A stretch of 63,492 nt of DNA from NCBI GenBank assembly GCA_947631355.1, contig CANRKY010000002.1:1-63492 (forward strand), given 5' to 3'. The position numbers and the translations under genes are program-made. The notes below the pieces were generated by a model. It had not been told where the DNA came from and did no database searches. It saw only the letters and a program-made list of their open reading frames with translations. This document shows, piece after piece, positions 1 to 9,639 of this stretch. Position 1 is the stretch's first letter. Each line of letters begins with the position of its first letter. The DNA comes from an uncultured Marvinbryantia sp. (GTDB lineage Bacteria; Bacillota; Clostridia; Lachnospirales; Lachnospiraceae).

Positions 1-1
1 G

Positions 2-223
2 ATTCTGCAGCGTGATCGGCTCAACTTCTTCCTCTTCGACCGGTTCTACCGCACGGACGCCTCCCGCAACTCCGCCACGGGCGGCAGCGGCATAGGGCTT
101 TCCATTGTGCGCAAGATCATAGAGGATCACGGCGGAAAGATCTGGGCTGGAAGCAAGCCGGGCACCGGCACCGTCATGTACTTTGTGCTGCGCAAGGCTG
201 CGGTGGATGCGAGGAAGGCATGA
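2..223 (+). CDS. Sensor histidine kinase, C-terminal part (truncated by window start)
   Basis: Frame 2 reads FDRFYRTDASRNSATGGSGIGLSIVRKIIEDHGGKIWAGSKPGTGTVMYFVL, a typical HATPase G2 box, ending TGA at 221-223. Confidence 0.88.
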   Translation: MLQRDRLNFFLFDRFYRTDASRNSATGGSGIGLSIVRKIIEDHGGKIWAGSKPGTGTVMYFVLRKAAVDARKA

Positions 224-401
224 AGAAACATGGCATAGCAGAAATGCGGTGCAGGCGTACCAGAGACATTGTATGGAAGAAATGCGATGCGGATGTGTCA
301 GAGACATGGCACGGAAGAAACGGGATGCGAGAGCAGAGACATAGCACAGAATATAGAAAACAGAGGAAGGCCGCGGCATGGAACGTGGCGGGAGGCAGCA
401 T

Positions 402-1091
402 ATGAGCAAAATTTTGATCATCGAAGATGAGGAGAGCATTGCGGAGCTGGAGAAAGATTATCTGGAGCTCAGCGGGTTTGAGGTGGAGACAGAGCGGCGC
501 GGGGACACCGGGCTTGTGCGGGCGATGCAGGACGACACGGATCTGGTGATCCTGGATCTGATGCTGCCGGGTGCGGACGGCTTTGAGATCTGCCGCCGGA
601 TACGCGAGAAAAAAGACATCCCCGTGATCATGGTCTCCGCCAAAAAAGACGATATCGACAAGATCCGCGGGCTGGGGCTGGGCGCGGACGACTACATGAC
701 AAAGCCCTTTTCCCCCAGCGAGCTGGTGGCGCGTGTGAAGGCGCATCTGGCGCGGTACGAGCGCCTGATCCACTCCAACGTGAAAGAAAACGATATCCTG
801 GAGATCCGCGGCATCAAGATCGACCGGACGGCCCGCCGGGTGTGGGTGAACGGGGAGGAGCGCAGCTTCACCACAAAGGAGTTCGACCTGCTGGCGTTTC
901 TCGCCCAGAATCCAAACCATGTGTTTACGAAGGAGGAACTGTTCCGGGAGATCTGGGACATGGAATCCATCGGCGACATCGCGACGGTCACGGTGCACAT
1001 CAAAAAGATCCGCGAAAAAATAGAATTTGACACCTCAAAGCCCCAGTATATTGAGACCATCTGGGGCGTGGGGTACCGCTTCAAAGTATAA
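402..1091 (+). CDS. OmpR/PhoB-family response regulator
   Basis: MSKILIIEDEESIAELEKDYL...LVILDLMLPGADGFEICRRIR...VSAKKDD receiver plus winged-helix ...TKEELFREIWDMESIGDIATVTVHIKKIREKIE...GVGYRFKV; directly follows the kinase. Confidence 0.95.
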   Translation: MSKILIIEDEESIAELEKDYLELSGFEVETERRGDTGLVRAMQDDTDLVILDLMLPGADGFEICRRIREKKDIPVIMVSAKKDDIDKIRGLGLGADDYMTKPFSPSELVARVKAHLARYERLIHSNVKENDILEIRGIKIDRTARRVWVNGEERSFTTKEFDLLAFLAQNPNHVFTKEELFREIWDMESIGDIATVTVHIKKIREKIEFDTSKPQYIETIWGVGYRFKV

Positions 1092-1097
1092 AAAAGG

Positions 1098-1147
1098 AAA
1101 ACCTGTCAACACTTGGAAAGTAGGATAAAAGTGCTGGGAGGTTTTTT
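1098..1147 (+). terminator. Probable intrinsic terminator after the two-component operon
   Basis: AAAACCT...AGGTTTTTT arms with an imperfect inner AACACTT/AAGTGCT stem, followed by a T run. Confidence 0.55.
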
Positions 1148-1149
1148 CT

Positions 1150-1380
1150 TTGAGAAGATTAAAAAAGCGGATCTGTCTGTGCGCCGCGCTGCTGGCCGGA
1201 GGCTTCTGGATGTTTTTCTACCCGCAGCTTTTATTTCGGGACTGCGTGCGCGCGGTTTTCCCGAAAGCACTGGAAGGGAGCGCGGCGGACGCCTGCCTGG
1301 ACGAGGAAGACCTCGCGGATATATTCAAACTGGACGAGAGCAGCTACAAAGTGACATTAAAATTTTTCCAAAAAGATTGA
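1150..1380 (+). CDS. Small membrane-anchored hypothetical protein
   Basis: 76-aa ORF with N-terminal basic/hydrophobic segment (LKKRICLCAALLAGGFWMFFYP), TTG start, SD-like gggagg at 1135-1141. Confidence 0.45.
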   Translation: MRRLKKRICLCAALLAGGFWMFFYPQLLFRDCVRAVFPKALEGSAADACLDEEDLADIFKLDESSYKVTLKFFQKD

Positions 1381-1416
1381 CGAAAAAATGCAGGGGTGTT
1401 ACATTAATACTGGGAG

Positions 1417-2157
1417 GTGTTTAATGTGGCAGAATCAACGATAAGTACAGTAAAAAAATTGATCCATGAAAGCAAATACCTTGTGGTTATCAGCGGCAGC
1501 GGCATGCAGCGCGAGTGCGGGCACAAGAGCCTGCGTGACCCGGAGAGGGCGTATGATATTGAAGCCGAATATAAATACTCTCCGGAAGAAATGTTCAGCA
1601 GCGCGTTCTACAATACGCGCATCGAGCCATTTTATCAGTTTTATAAAAAAGAGGTACTCTCCCAGGACATGCAGCCGGGAGCGGCCTACAAAGCCATTGC
1701 GCAGCTGGAAAAACAGGGCATTGTAAAGACCATTATTTCCAGGGAGATTTACGGCATGAGCCAGAAAGCGGGCTGTGAGAACGTGCTGGAACTGCATGGA
1801 AACATAGAGGTGAATCACTGCCCCAGATGCGGGAAAGAGTACTCCAAAGAATATCTGCTGAGCGCGAAAAAAGTGCCGCTCTGCGAGGACTGCATGCTTC
1901 CCATCCGTCCGGGGATCCGCTTCTACGGAGAGATGATCGACAACGGCATCATGACAAAAGTGGCCAATGAGATCTCGAAAGCGGATGTGGTACTGGTGCT
2001 GGGCGCCCGGTTAGATCAGGATTTCTGCGATCACAACCTGGCGTATTACACGGGCGATAAAGTGATCCTCCTCACAAATCGGGAGGACGCGGGCGATGCC
2101 AAAGCGGACTACGCGATCCACGGCAGCTTAAATGAGATCGTGCCGCAGCTTTTGTAG
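1417..2157 (+). CDS. SIR2-like NAD-dependent deacylase family protein
   Basis: VVISGSGMQRECGHKSLRDPE, ISREIYGMSQKAGCENVLELHGNIEVNHCPRCGKEY...CEDC (Zn ribbon), IRPGIRFYGEMID, VVLVLGARLDQD. Confidence 0.85.
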   Translation: MFNVAESTISTVKKLIHESKYLVVISGSGMQRECGHKSLRDPERAYDIEAEYKYSPEEMFSSAFYNTRIEPFYQFYKKEVLSQDMQPGAAYKAIAQLEKQGIVKTIISREIYGMSQKAGCENVLELHGNIEVNHCPRCGKEYSKEYLLSAKKVPLCEDCMLPIRPGIRFYGEMIDNGIMTKVANEISKADVVLVLGARLDQDFCDHNLAYYTGDKVILLTNREDAGDAKADYAIHGSLNEIVPQLL

Positions 2158-2177
2158 GCGGGAAAAGGAGCAGAAAA

Positions 2178-3494
2178 ATGAAGAAAGTGATGCGAAGGCT
2201 CTTTTTTGCGGCGAGCCTTTTTGTGCTGATCTTCTGCCTGTCCGGCGGTGCGGTGCAGGCGGCCTCCAAAAAGATCGCCATAAATAAAAAGTCGGTTATT
2301 GTCATAAAGAAAAAAACCACAAAGATTTCCATGAAAAATACCGGCAGATCCAAAGTGCAGTGGAAATCTTCAAATAAGAAGATCGCCACCGTGAAGGCCA
2401 AAGGGGCCACCGTCACGATCACGGGCGTCAAGGCGGGCACCTGCAATGTGCTTGCCAAAGTAAAGGGAAAGATCTATACCTGCAAGGTTACGGTGCGGAA
2501 CGCGCCGGCCCTCAGCGCCAGTAAGCTTTCCGTCACGGTCGGAAAGACGGCCAGTATATCCATAAACAATACCTACGGCGCAAAGGTGGCGTGGAGCACT
2601 TCCAACAAGAAGGTCGCCGCCATCAAGGCCAATGGCGCAAAGGTGAAGGTGAAGGGCAAGAAAGCGGGCACCTGCAATATTGTGGCGAAAGTTGGCAATG
2701 TGAAATACACCTGCAAACTCACAGTGAAACAAGCGCCGGCCCAGAAGCAGCCGGTGAAGCAGGAAACGGCAGTTCAAGAGCCGACCGCCCAGGAACCGGC
2801 AGTTCAAGAGCCGACCGCCCAGGAACCGGCCGCGGTGAAGCCCTACTGGAACGTGGATAATGTTTACCTGACGGGGGATGACACGCTGGATTACATGGCG
2901 GAATACATCTGCCGCAAAGTGGTAAAGCCCTCCATGACGCAGGAAGAACAGATGAAGAAACTGTATGATTACGTGGTGAGACTTTCGGTTCACTACGGTT
3001 CTTCCAAGCAGGTGGGAAAGATCAACTTTAAACTGAGCAGCGCAAGTACCATCAAGAAAATAAAGAATTACGCGGCGGAGAACGAGGCGCTGGTAAAAGC
3101 TGGAAAGGCGAAGAACATTTCCACGATCAAGGGCTACGAGGATCTCTATTACTGGTACGGCCTGTCGAACTTCTTCCAGACGGGGAACGGTGATTGCGGA
3201 CATGTGGCCGGGGCGTACCAGGTGCTTCTGGGGCACATTGGTATCCAGAGCTTTGTTATCGAGAGCACCGGGCCGGGCGGCCTGCACCATCTGTGGAACG
3301 CGGTGCTGTACAAAGGAAAATATTACGCGGCGGACGCCGATGCGGAAAACGATAACTACGTGAAAGTGGTGGACAAGGGCGGCCAGCCGAATTATCTGTT
3401 CTACATGAAGGGTCAGAAGACCATGAAGCAGTATGGGTACGTGTTCCCCACATCCCGCTATCCGGCGGTTCAGAAAAAAGATTCCGGGCTGTAA
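2178..3494 (+). CDS. Secreted BIG2-repeat protein with C-terminal transglutaminase-like domain
   Basis: Signal peptide; two BIG2-like repeats (VQWKSSNKKIATVKAKGATVTITGVKAGTCNVLAKV); Gln/Pro/Glu linker; GDCGHVAGAYQVLLGHIGIQSF...HHLWNAV...ADADAE. Confidence 0.85.
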   Translation: MKKVMRRLFFAASLFVLIFCLSGGAVQAASKKIAINKKSVIVIKKKTTKISMKNTGRSKVQWKSSNKKIATVKAKGATVTITGVKAGTCNVLAKVKGKIYTCKVTVRNAPALSASKLSVTVGKTASISINNTYGAKVAWSTSNKKVAAIKANGAKVKVKGKKAGTCNIVAKVGNVKYTCKLTVKQAPAQKQPVKQETAVQEPTAQEPAVQEPTAQEPAAVKPYWNVDNVYLTGDDTLDYMAEYICRKVVKPSMTQEEQMKKLYDYVVRLSVHYGSSKQVGKINFKLSSASTIKKIKNYAAENEALVKAGKAKNISTIKGYEDLYYWYGLSNFFQTGNGDCGHVAGAYQVLLGHIGIQSFVIESTGPGGLHHLWNAVLYKGKYYAADADAENDNYVKVVDKGGQPNYLFYMKGQKTMKQYGYVFPTSRYPAVQKKDSGL

Positions 3495-3626
3495 GACCGG
3501 GCGCAAAACAAAATAAGATCTTTATGCGGTCTGAGCAATGCGGGTATCCGCCTTGCCAGGCCGCATTTAATGGTTGAGATTTTCTAAGAGAAATGCTATA
3601 ATTTTGGCGAAAGTGAGTGAGGGCAG

Positions 3627-4817
3627 ATGGAAAAAATAATGGTTCTGGGCGCTTCTTATTCTCTGGTGCCGCTTATCTTGGCCGCGAAACGTCTGGGCTA
3701 TTACACAGTGGTAACAAGTATCCCCGGAGAATATCCGGGTTTTTCTATAGCGGATGAGATCTGCTATGTGGATATCACAGACCCGGAGGCGGTCTGCCGG
3801 GCGGCGCGGGAGAGACAGGTGAAGGGCATTGTCACCTGCTGTATGGATGTGGGGCTGAAAAGCCAGGGGTACACGGTATCCCATCTGGGGCTTGTCGGGC
3901 CATCCTGGGAGACGGTACAGAAATGCACCAACAAGTATGAAATGAAGCGGGCGTTTGGAAAGGCCGGGGTGAACACGGCCCCGTTTGTGCAGGTTTTCTC
4001 AGAGCAGGATCTGGACATTGCCTGCGAAAAACTGCGCTTTCCGCTGATCGTAAAAGCGGTGGACCAGATGGGCAGCCGGGGGATTTTTAAATGCCTCTCA
4101 AGGGAGGAGCTGTACCAGTTTTACCCGCAGACAATGGCCGCCACAAAGATGGATTACTGCATTGTGGAGGAATTTTTGCAGGGGGAAATGTTCGGCGTGG
4201 AGGCCATGGTGGAAAACGGGCGCCCCGCGTTTCTCCTCCCTGTCGGGAATGATCTGCACAACGGCAATCCGCCGTTCCCCATCGGGCATTACGTGCCCTG
4301 GCAGCAGGCGGAACTTTTCCCGGCGATGCAGGAGCAGATCGTCCGCGCGATCCGTGCCCTGGGGGCGGACAACTGCCCCATGGATTTCGACATGGTGCGC
4401 GTGGGGGATAAGGTTTATATCATCGAGGCCACGGCCCGCGCCGGGGCCACCTGCCTCGCGGAGCTGACGGGCATACGTTTCGGCGTGGACTACTACGAGA
4501 TGATCGTGCGCCTGGCTGTGGGACAGCGCGTGGCGCCGTATTTTCAAAACATGGAGCGCACAGCCGTGTGCGTGCGTCTGCTGGAGGCGGAGGGCACGGG
4601 CACGGTGCGGAAGATCACGGCGCCTGCGCCAAATGGCGAAAATCTGGTGGAACTGTCCTTTAATATCCGGGAGGGAGACAAGGTGCGCCGGATGGAAAAC
4701 GGCCGCGACCGGATCGGCCAGGTGATCGTGAAGGGGAACACGCTAAAGGAGTGCCAAAGTGCGCTTTGCAAAGTACTGGAAGGGATTCAGGTGAACGTGT
4801 GTGAGGAAGACAGATAA
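3627..4817 (+). CDS. ATP-grasp domain protein (carboxylate-amine ligase-like)
   Basis: MEKIMVLGASYSLVPLILAAKRLGYYTVVTS...FPLIVKAVDQMGSRGIFK...VEEFLQGEMFGVEAMV...MDFDMVRVGDKVYIIEATARAGATC. Confidence 0.88.
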   Translation: MEKIMVLGASYSLVPLILAAKRLGYYTVVTSIPGEYPGFSIADEICYVDITDPEAVCRAARERQVKGIVTCCMDVGLKSQGYTVSHLGLVGPSWETVQKCTNKYEMKRAFGKAGVNTAPFVQVFSEQDLDIACEKLRFPLIVKAVDQMGSRGIFKCLSREELYQFYPQTMAATKMDYCIVEEFLQGEMFGVEAMVENGRPAFLLPVGNDLHNGNPPFPIGHYVPWQQAELFPAMQEQIVRAIRALGADNCPMDFDMVRVGDKVYIIEATARAGATCLAELTGIRFGVDYYEMIVRLAVGQRVAPYFQNMERTAVCVRLLEAEGTGTVRKITAPAPNGENLVELSFNIREGDKVRRMENGRDRIGQVIVKGNTLKECQSALCKVLEGIQVNVCEEDR

Positions 4818-5166
4818 ACCGAAAAAAGTGGGACTGGGAATTTTTGTGATCCTGCATATTAGTTTGATGGTCAGCTCCGTCAGCGGCATTTTTTCCAAAA
4901 AAGCCGCGGGGGAAGCCTTTCTTTCTCCCCGATGGATCCTGTTTTACGGGATGGTGCTGCTGATCATGTTTCTCTACGCGATCGTGTGGCAGCAGATCCT
5001 GAAATACATACCGCTCTCCACGGCCTATGCCAACAAACCGGTGGGACTACTTTGGGGCATGATCTGGGGCGCCTGCATTTTCAAAGAAGTGATCACCTGG
5101 CGGATGATCCTGGGGGTGGCGGTGATCTTTATCGGAATCTATATGGTGGTGACGGCGGATGGGTGA
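4801..5166 (+). CDS. EamA/SMR-like small membrane transporter subunit
   Basis: 121 aa, hydrophobic, LSTAYANKPVGLLWGMIWGACIFKEVITWRMILGVAVIFIGIYMVV; overlaps the upstream ORF. Confidence 0.8.
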   Translation: MRKTDKPKKVGLGIFVILHISLMVSSVSGIFSKKAAGEAFLSPRWILFYGMVLLIMFLYAIVWQQILKYIPLSTAYANKPVGLLWGMIWGACIFKEVITWRMILGVAVIFIGIYMVVTADG

Positions 5167-5503
5167 CCTGTGGATCTACGTGGGGATTTATCTGTGCTCT
5201 GTCTTTCTGGCGTCCGTGTCCCAGACACTCTTAAAGATGGCGGCGGATAAACAATATCCCACAAGAAAACAAGAGTATCTCAATAAATATGTGATGACAG
5301 GCTACGCCCTGCTGTTCATTTCCACCCTGCTCACCATGACGGCCCTGAAAAAAGTGCCGCTGTCCTGGGGAAACGTGATTGAGTCCGCGGGCTATTTCTT
5401 CGTGTTCCTCATGGGATATGTGGTTTTGAAAGAGCGCTTTTCCCGGCGCAAGATCGCGGGCCTATGCGTGATCTTCATCGGGATGGCTGTGTTTTTTTCC
5501 TGA
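5159..5503 (+). CDS. EamA/SMR-like small membrane transporter subunit (second of pair)
   Basis: 114 aa, VPLSWGNVIESAGYFFVFLMGYVVLKERFSRRKIAGLCVIFIGMAVFFS; overlaps the previous ORF. Confidence 0.8.
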   Translation: MGDLWIYVGIYLCSVFLASVSQTLLKMAADKQYPTRKQEYLNKYVMTGYALLFISTLLTMTALKKVPLSWGNVIESAGYFFVFLMGYVVLKERFSRRKIAGLCVIFIGMAVFFS

Positions 5504-5555
5504 GAAAACGAAAAAAAGAAACAGTGCTTTGCCCTGACAGAAGGAGGAAGTACAG

Positions 5556-6503
5556 ATGCTTTTATCAATAGTGATCCCCTGCTATAATTCCGAGCGCACC
5601 ATCGGGAAAGTGGTGGAAGGCTGCATGGATGTGGTAAAGAGCCTGGGGGGACTGGAGTGCGAGTTCGTGCTGGTGAACGACTGCTCGCCGGACGGAACGG
5701 CCAAAAAAATCTGGGAGCTGGCAGAAAAATATCCAAACGTGAAGGGCATTGATCTGGCAAAAAATTTTGGCCAGCACAACGCCATCATGGCCGGACTGCA
5801 TGAGGCGAAAGGTGATTATATCATGGGGATGGACGATGACATGCAGACCCACCCCTCGCAGATGCCCGCCCTGATCCGAAAAATGCAGGAGGGGTACGAT
5901 GTGGTGTTCGGCGTGTTCCGCCAGCGAAAATTCGGGTTCCTGAAAAATATGACCAGCAGCCTGGCGTCCTTCATTATGTGGCACATGGTGGACCGCCCGA
6001 AGGGGCTGGAGGCCAGCAATTACTGGTGCTGCAGAAAATATGTGCGGGACGAGCTGATAAAGTACGATGGCTATAACCTATATCTGCAGGTTTTGTTTTA
6101 CCGCACCACGGGGAATATCGCCAATGTGGAGATCGAACATTTTGAGCGGGCGGAGGGCACATCCAACTACAATTTTCGGAAACTGATGCGCCTTTTCATG
6201 TCCTTTATGAATTACACGGTCATTCCATTGCGGCTGGCCACCTGCATGGGAATATTGCTCTCACTGGCGGGCCTGCTGGGCGCCATCGCCGTGTTCGTGC
6301 AGAAGATGGTGAACCCGAATGTGGCGGTGGGGTGGTCGTCCCTGATGTGCGCCATGGTTCTTTTGTTCGGATTTATGTTTTTCATGCTGGGCGTGATCGG
6401 GGAATACATAGGAAAACTGATCCTGAACATAAACAAAACGCCGCAGTTTGTGGTCCGGGACACCATCAACGTGGATAAAGAACAGTCCCGGCCGGAAAAC
6501 TGA
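5556..6503 (+). CDS. Family 2 glycosyltransferase, polyprenyl-phosphate (ArnC/DPM-like) type
   Basis: LSIVIPCYNSERTIGKVVEGC...LAKNFGQHNAIMAGLHEAKGDYIMGMDDDMQTHPSQMPALI plus two C-terminal TM segments. Confidence 0.92.
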   Translation: MLLSIVIPCYNSERTIGKVVEGCMDVVKSLGGLECEFVLVNDCSPDGTAKKIWELAEKYPNVKGIDLAKNFGQHNAIMAGLHEAKGDYIMGMDDDMQTHPSQMPALIRKMQEGYDVVFGVFRQRKFGFLKNMTSSLASFIMWHMVDRPKGLEASNYWCCRKYVRDELIKYDGYNLYLQVLFYRTTGNIANVEIEHFERAEGTSNYNFRKLMRLFMSFMNYTVIPLRLATCMGILLSLAGLLGAIAVFVQKMVNPNVAVGWSSLMCAMVLLFGFMFFMLGVIGEYIGKLILNINKTPQFVVRDTINVDKEQSRPEN

Positions 6504-6633
6504 CGGCGCATGGTTCTTTTACTAATAATGATTCTTTGCTGATAGCAGGTCTTTTGCTAACAGTAGTTCTTTTGTTAAAATTCGAGATAAGATTTTTTGA
6601 TTAATGCTTGAGATGAACGGCGGTCTGCTTTTG

Positions 6634-8469
6634 TCAGCCGCCGTTTTTCTTGTTGAAGGCCGCCCGCTTGCGCATGGTGGGATCCAGGATCTTTTTGCGG
6701 ATGCGCAGGCTTTCGGGGGTGACTTCCAAAAGCTCGTCCGTGTCGATAAATTCCAGCGCCTGCTCCAGGCTCAAGATCTTGGGCGGCGTGAGCTTCAGGG
6801 CCTCATCGGAGCCGGATGCGCGAGTGTTGGTCAGATGCTTGGTCTTGCAGACATTCAGCTCAATGTCGTCGGTCTTGCCGTTCTGGCCGATCACCATGCC
6901 GGAGTATACTTTCTCCCCCGGGCCGATAAATAAGGTGCCGCGCTCTTGGGCGCTGAACAGGCCGTAGGTCACGGATTCGCCGGATTCAAAGGCAATCAGG
7001 GAACCCTGCTTGCGGTACTGGATATCCCCCTTGTAGGGCGCGTAGCCATCGTAAGTGGTGTTTAGGATGCCGTTGCCTTTGGTGTCCGTGAGAAATTCGC
7101 CGCGGTAGCCGATCAGGCCGCGGGCCGGGATAGAAAACTCCAGCCGGGTGTAGCCGCTGCCCGCCTGGCTCATGCCCTGCAGCTCGCCCTTGCGCTGCCC
7201 CAGCTTGTTGATCACTGTGCCGGAAAATTCCTCCGGGACATCGATATAGGCCAGTTCCATGGGCTCCAGCTTTCTTCCGCGCTCGTCCTCTTTATAAAGC
7301 ACTTCCGCCTTGCTCACCGCAAATTCATATCCCTCGCGGCGCATATTTTCGATCAGCACAGAAAGGTGCAGCTCGCCGCGGCCGGACACTTTGTAGCAGT
7401 CCGTGTCTTCCGTCTCCTCCACCCGCAGGCTCACATCGGTGTTCAGCTCGCGGAACAGGCGGTCCCGCAGGTGGCGGGAGGTCACATATTTTCCCTCCTG
7501 ACCGGCCAGGGGGCTGTCGTTTACCATGAAATGCATGGCGATGGTGGGCTCGGAAATTTTCTGGAACGGGATCGCCTCCACAAAATCCGGAGAGCACAGG
7601 GTATCCCCGATGTGCAGGTCCGCGATGCCGGAGATGGCCACGATGGAGCCAGTGCCCGCCTGGTCCACGTCCACTTTGTTTAATCCGTCAAACTCATATA
7701 ATTTGCTGATCTTCACTTTCTTCTGCTTGTCCGGCTCGTGGTGGTTCACCAGCACCACATCCTGATTGACGTGTATGGAGCCGTTCTCCACTTTCCCAAC
7801 GCCGATGCGCCCCACGTATTCGTTGTAGTCGATGGTGCTGATGAGCACCTGCAGGGGAGCTTCCGGATCTCCCTTTGGCGCCGGGATCGAGCGGATGATT
7901 GTCTCAAACAGGGGTGTCATATCGCGGTGCTCGTCCGTGAGTTCCAGCACGGCGTAGCCCGATTTCGCGGACGCGTACACAAAGGGGCAGTCCAGCTGCT
8001 CGTCCGATGCGTCCAGGTCGATGAAAAGTTCCAGGATCTCATCGATCACCTCCGCGGGCCTTGCCTCCGGGCGGTCGATCTTGTTGATGCACACGATCAC
8101 CGGCAGATCCAGATCCAGCGCTTTTCGCAGCACAAATTTGGTCTGGGGCATGGAGCCCTCGAAAGCGTCCACCACCAGGATCACGCCGTCCACCATTTTC
8201 AGCACGCGCTCCACCTCGCCGCCAAAATCGGCGTGGCCCGGCGTGTCCACAATATTGATCTTGTAATCCTTATAATATACGGCTGTGTTTTTGGAGAGAA
8301 TGGTGATGCCGCGCTCGCGCTCGATGTCGTTGGAGTCCATCACGCGCTCCGCCACCTCCTGATTTTCCCGGAAAACGCCGCTCTGCTTTAATAATTCGTC
8401 CACCAGCGTGGTTTTGCCATGATCCACATGTGCGATAATGGCGATGTTGCGGATATGTTCCTGATTCAT
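6634..8469 (-). CDS. typA: Translational GTPase TypA/BipA
   Basis: MNQEHIRNIAIIAHVDHGKTTLVDELLKQSG...ERERGITILSKNTAV...GHADFGGEVERVLKMVDGV; full-length 611 aa. Confidence 0.97.
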   Translation of the reverse strand: MNQEHIRNIAIIAHVDHGKTTLVDELLKQSGVFRENQEVAERVMDSNDIERERGITILSKNTAVYYKDYKINIVDTPGHADFGGEVERVLKMVDGVILVVDAFEGSMPQTKFVLRKALDLDLPVIVCINKIDRPEARPAEVIDEILELFIDLDASDEQLDCPFVYASAKSGYAVLELTDEHRDMTPLFETIIRSIPAPKGDPEAPLQVLISTIDYNEYVGRIGVGKVENGSIHVNQDVVLVNHHEPDKQKKVKISKLYEFDGLNKVDVDQAGTGSIVAISGIADLHIGDTLCSPDFVEAIPFQKISEPTIAMHFMVNDSPLAGQEGKYVTSRHLRDRLFRELNTDVSLRVEETEDTDCYKVSGRGELHLSVLIENMRREGYEFAVSKAEVLYKEDERGRKLEPMELAYIDVPEEFSGTVINKLGQRKGELQGMSQAGSGYTRLEFSIPARGLIGYRGEFLTDTKGNGILNTTYDGYAPYKGDIQYRKQGSLIAFESGESVTYGLFSAQERGTLFIGPGEKVYSGMVIGQNGKTDDIELNVCKTKHLTNTRASGSDEALKLTPPKILSLEQALEFIDTDELLEVTPESLRIRKKILDPTMRKRAAFNKKNGG

Positions 8470-8643
8470 ATAGCACCTTCCTTATCATTTTTCCCTAATA
8501 GAGTATACCAGAATATTCCTGTTTTACAAGAGTTTTGCACTTTTTTCAAAAAATTGTCATAAATGCAGGTCTTCCTGAATAAATATAGGATGTAGCGCAA
8601 TACAATAAGATACTTCGATAAAGAGAAGGGAGACAGCATACAT

Positions 8644-9270
8644 ATGTCAGACAAAATCATTGAAAACAATCAGGTATCAATCATCGGGGAGATCGTATCC
8701 GAATTTCAGTTCAGCCACGAGGTGTTCGGAGAAGGGTTTTACCTGGTGGACGTTCAGGTAAAACGCCTTTCGGAATCATCGGACCGCATACCGGTGATGA
8801 TCTCTGAGCGGTTGATCGATGTCACACAGGATTACCGCGGGGAATATATCCGCGTGGCGGGGCAGTTCCGTTCCTACAACCGGCATGAGGAGAAGAAGAA
8901 CCGGCTGGTGCTCTCCGTGTTTGCCAGGGAGGTGGCGTTTACGGAGGAGGAGACCGACAAGGTGAAGACCAACCAGATCTTTCTGGACGGGTACATCTGC
9001 AAGAGCCCGGTGTACCGCAAGACGCCCCTGGGAAGGGAGATCTCCGATATGCTGGTGGCGGTGAACCGGCCCTATGGGAAATCCGATTACATTCCGTGCA
9101 TCTGCTGGGGGCGGAACGCGCGCTTCACATCCAGCTTTGAGGTGGGCGGCCACGTTCAGATCTGGGGGCGCATCCAGAGCCGCGAATATGTGAAAAAGAC
9201 CGAGGGGGACATCGCCGAGAAACGCACGGCGTATGAAGTCTCCGTGAGCAAGCTGGAGTGGCTGGGGTAG
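8644..9270 (+). CDS. Single-stranded DNA-binding protein-like (OB-fold)
   Basis: Tandem OB-like segments; FLDGYICKSPVYRKTPLGREISDMLVAVNRPYGKSDYIPCICWGRNARF...VWGRIQSREY-type pattern. Confidence 0.8.
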   Translation: MSDKIIENNQVSIIGEIVSEFQFSHEVFGEGFYLVDVQVKRLSESSDRIPVMISERLIDVTQDYRGEYIRVAGQFRSYNRHEEKKNRLVLSVFAREVAFTEEETDKVKTNQIFLDGYICKSPVYRKTPLGREISDMLVAVNRPYGKSDYIPCICWGRNARFTSSFEVGGHVQIWGRIQSREYVKKTEGDIAEKRTAYEVSVSKLEWLG

Positions 9271-9339
9271 CGGGCCTGCACGCCGGAAAACAATGATTGA
9301 CAAGGCTTTTCTTTGGTGCTATGATGAAAAAAATGAATA

Positions 9340-9535
9340 AAACGATAGAGGTCGCGTGTTTCAAGAGTCAGCAGTCGGATGTATTCAGGTGCAGAAAATG
9401 GCTGCTAAAAGGGGAAGACGCCGAAAGAGGCAGTACCTGAAGGCTGTGCTCTTGGGCATAGGGTGAACAACCATATGACTGTCATCAAGCGGATATGCCG
9501 CGCAGCGGCATAGGGATCTGATGGAGCGCTATTCG
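9340..9535 (+). ncRNA. Lysine riboswitch (L-box) aptamer
   Basis: GATAGAGGTCGCG...GACGCCGAAAGAGG...GGGCATAGGGTGAACAACC...GACTGTCATCAAG...TGGAGCGCTATT; located upstream of dapA. Confidence 0.92.
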
Positions 9536-9561
9536 AAAAGAGATATATCACAGCTGTTTTT

Positions 9562-9600
9562 GAAGCGGGCTCTTTTGGAGTTCCGCTTCTTTGATTTTGC
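9562..9600 (+). terminator. Riboswitch-associated intrinsic terminator
   Basis: GAAGCGG (9562-9568) / CCGCTTC (9583-9589) stem with inner GCTC/GGAG pairing, then TTTGATTTT. Confidence 0.7.
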
Positions 9601-9639
9601 AGAAGATATCGTTCATCACACACAAAAGGAGGATGCAGT

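Noticed and set aside
2370-3506. 378-aa minus-strand ORF opposite the BIG2/transglutaminase gene
   Set aside because: Shadow ORF on the antisense strand of a well-supported CDS; His/Arg/Leu-rich composition typical of GC-biased antisense frames.
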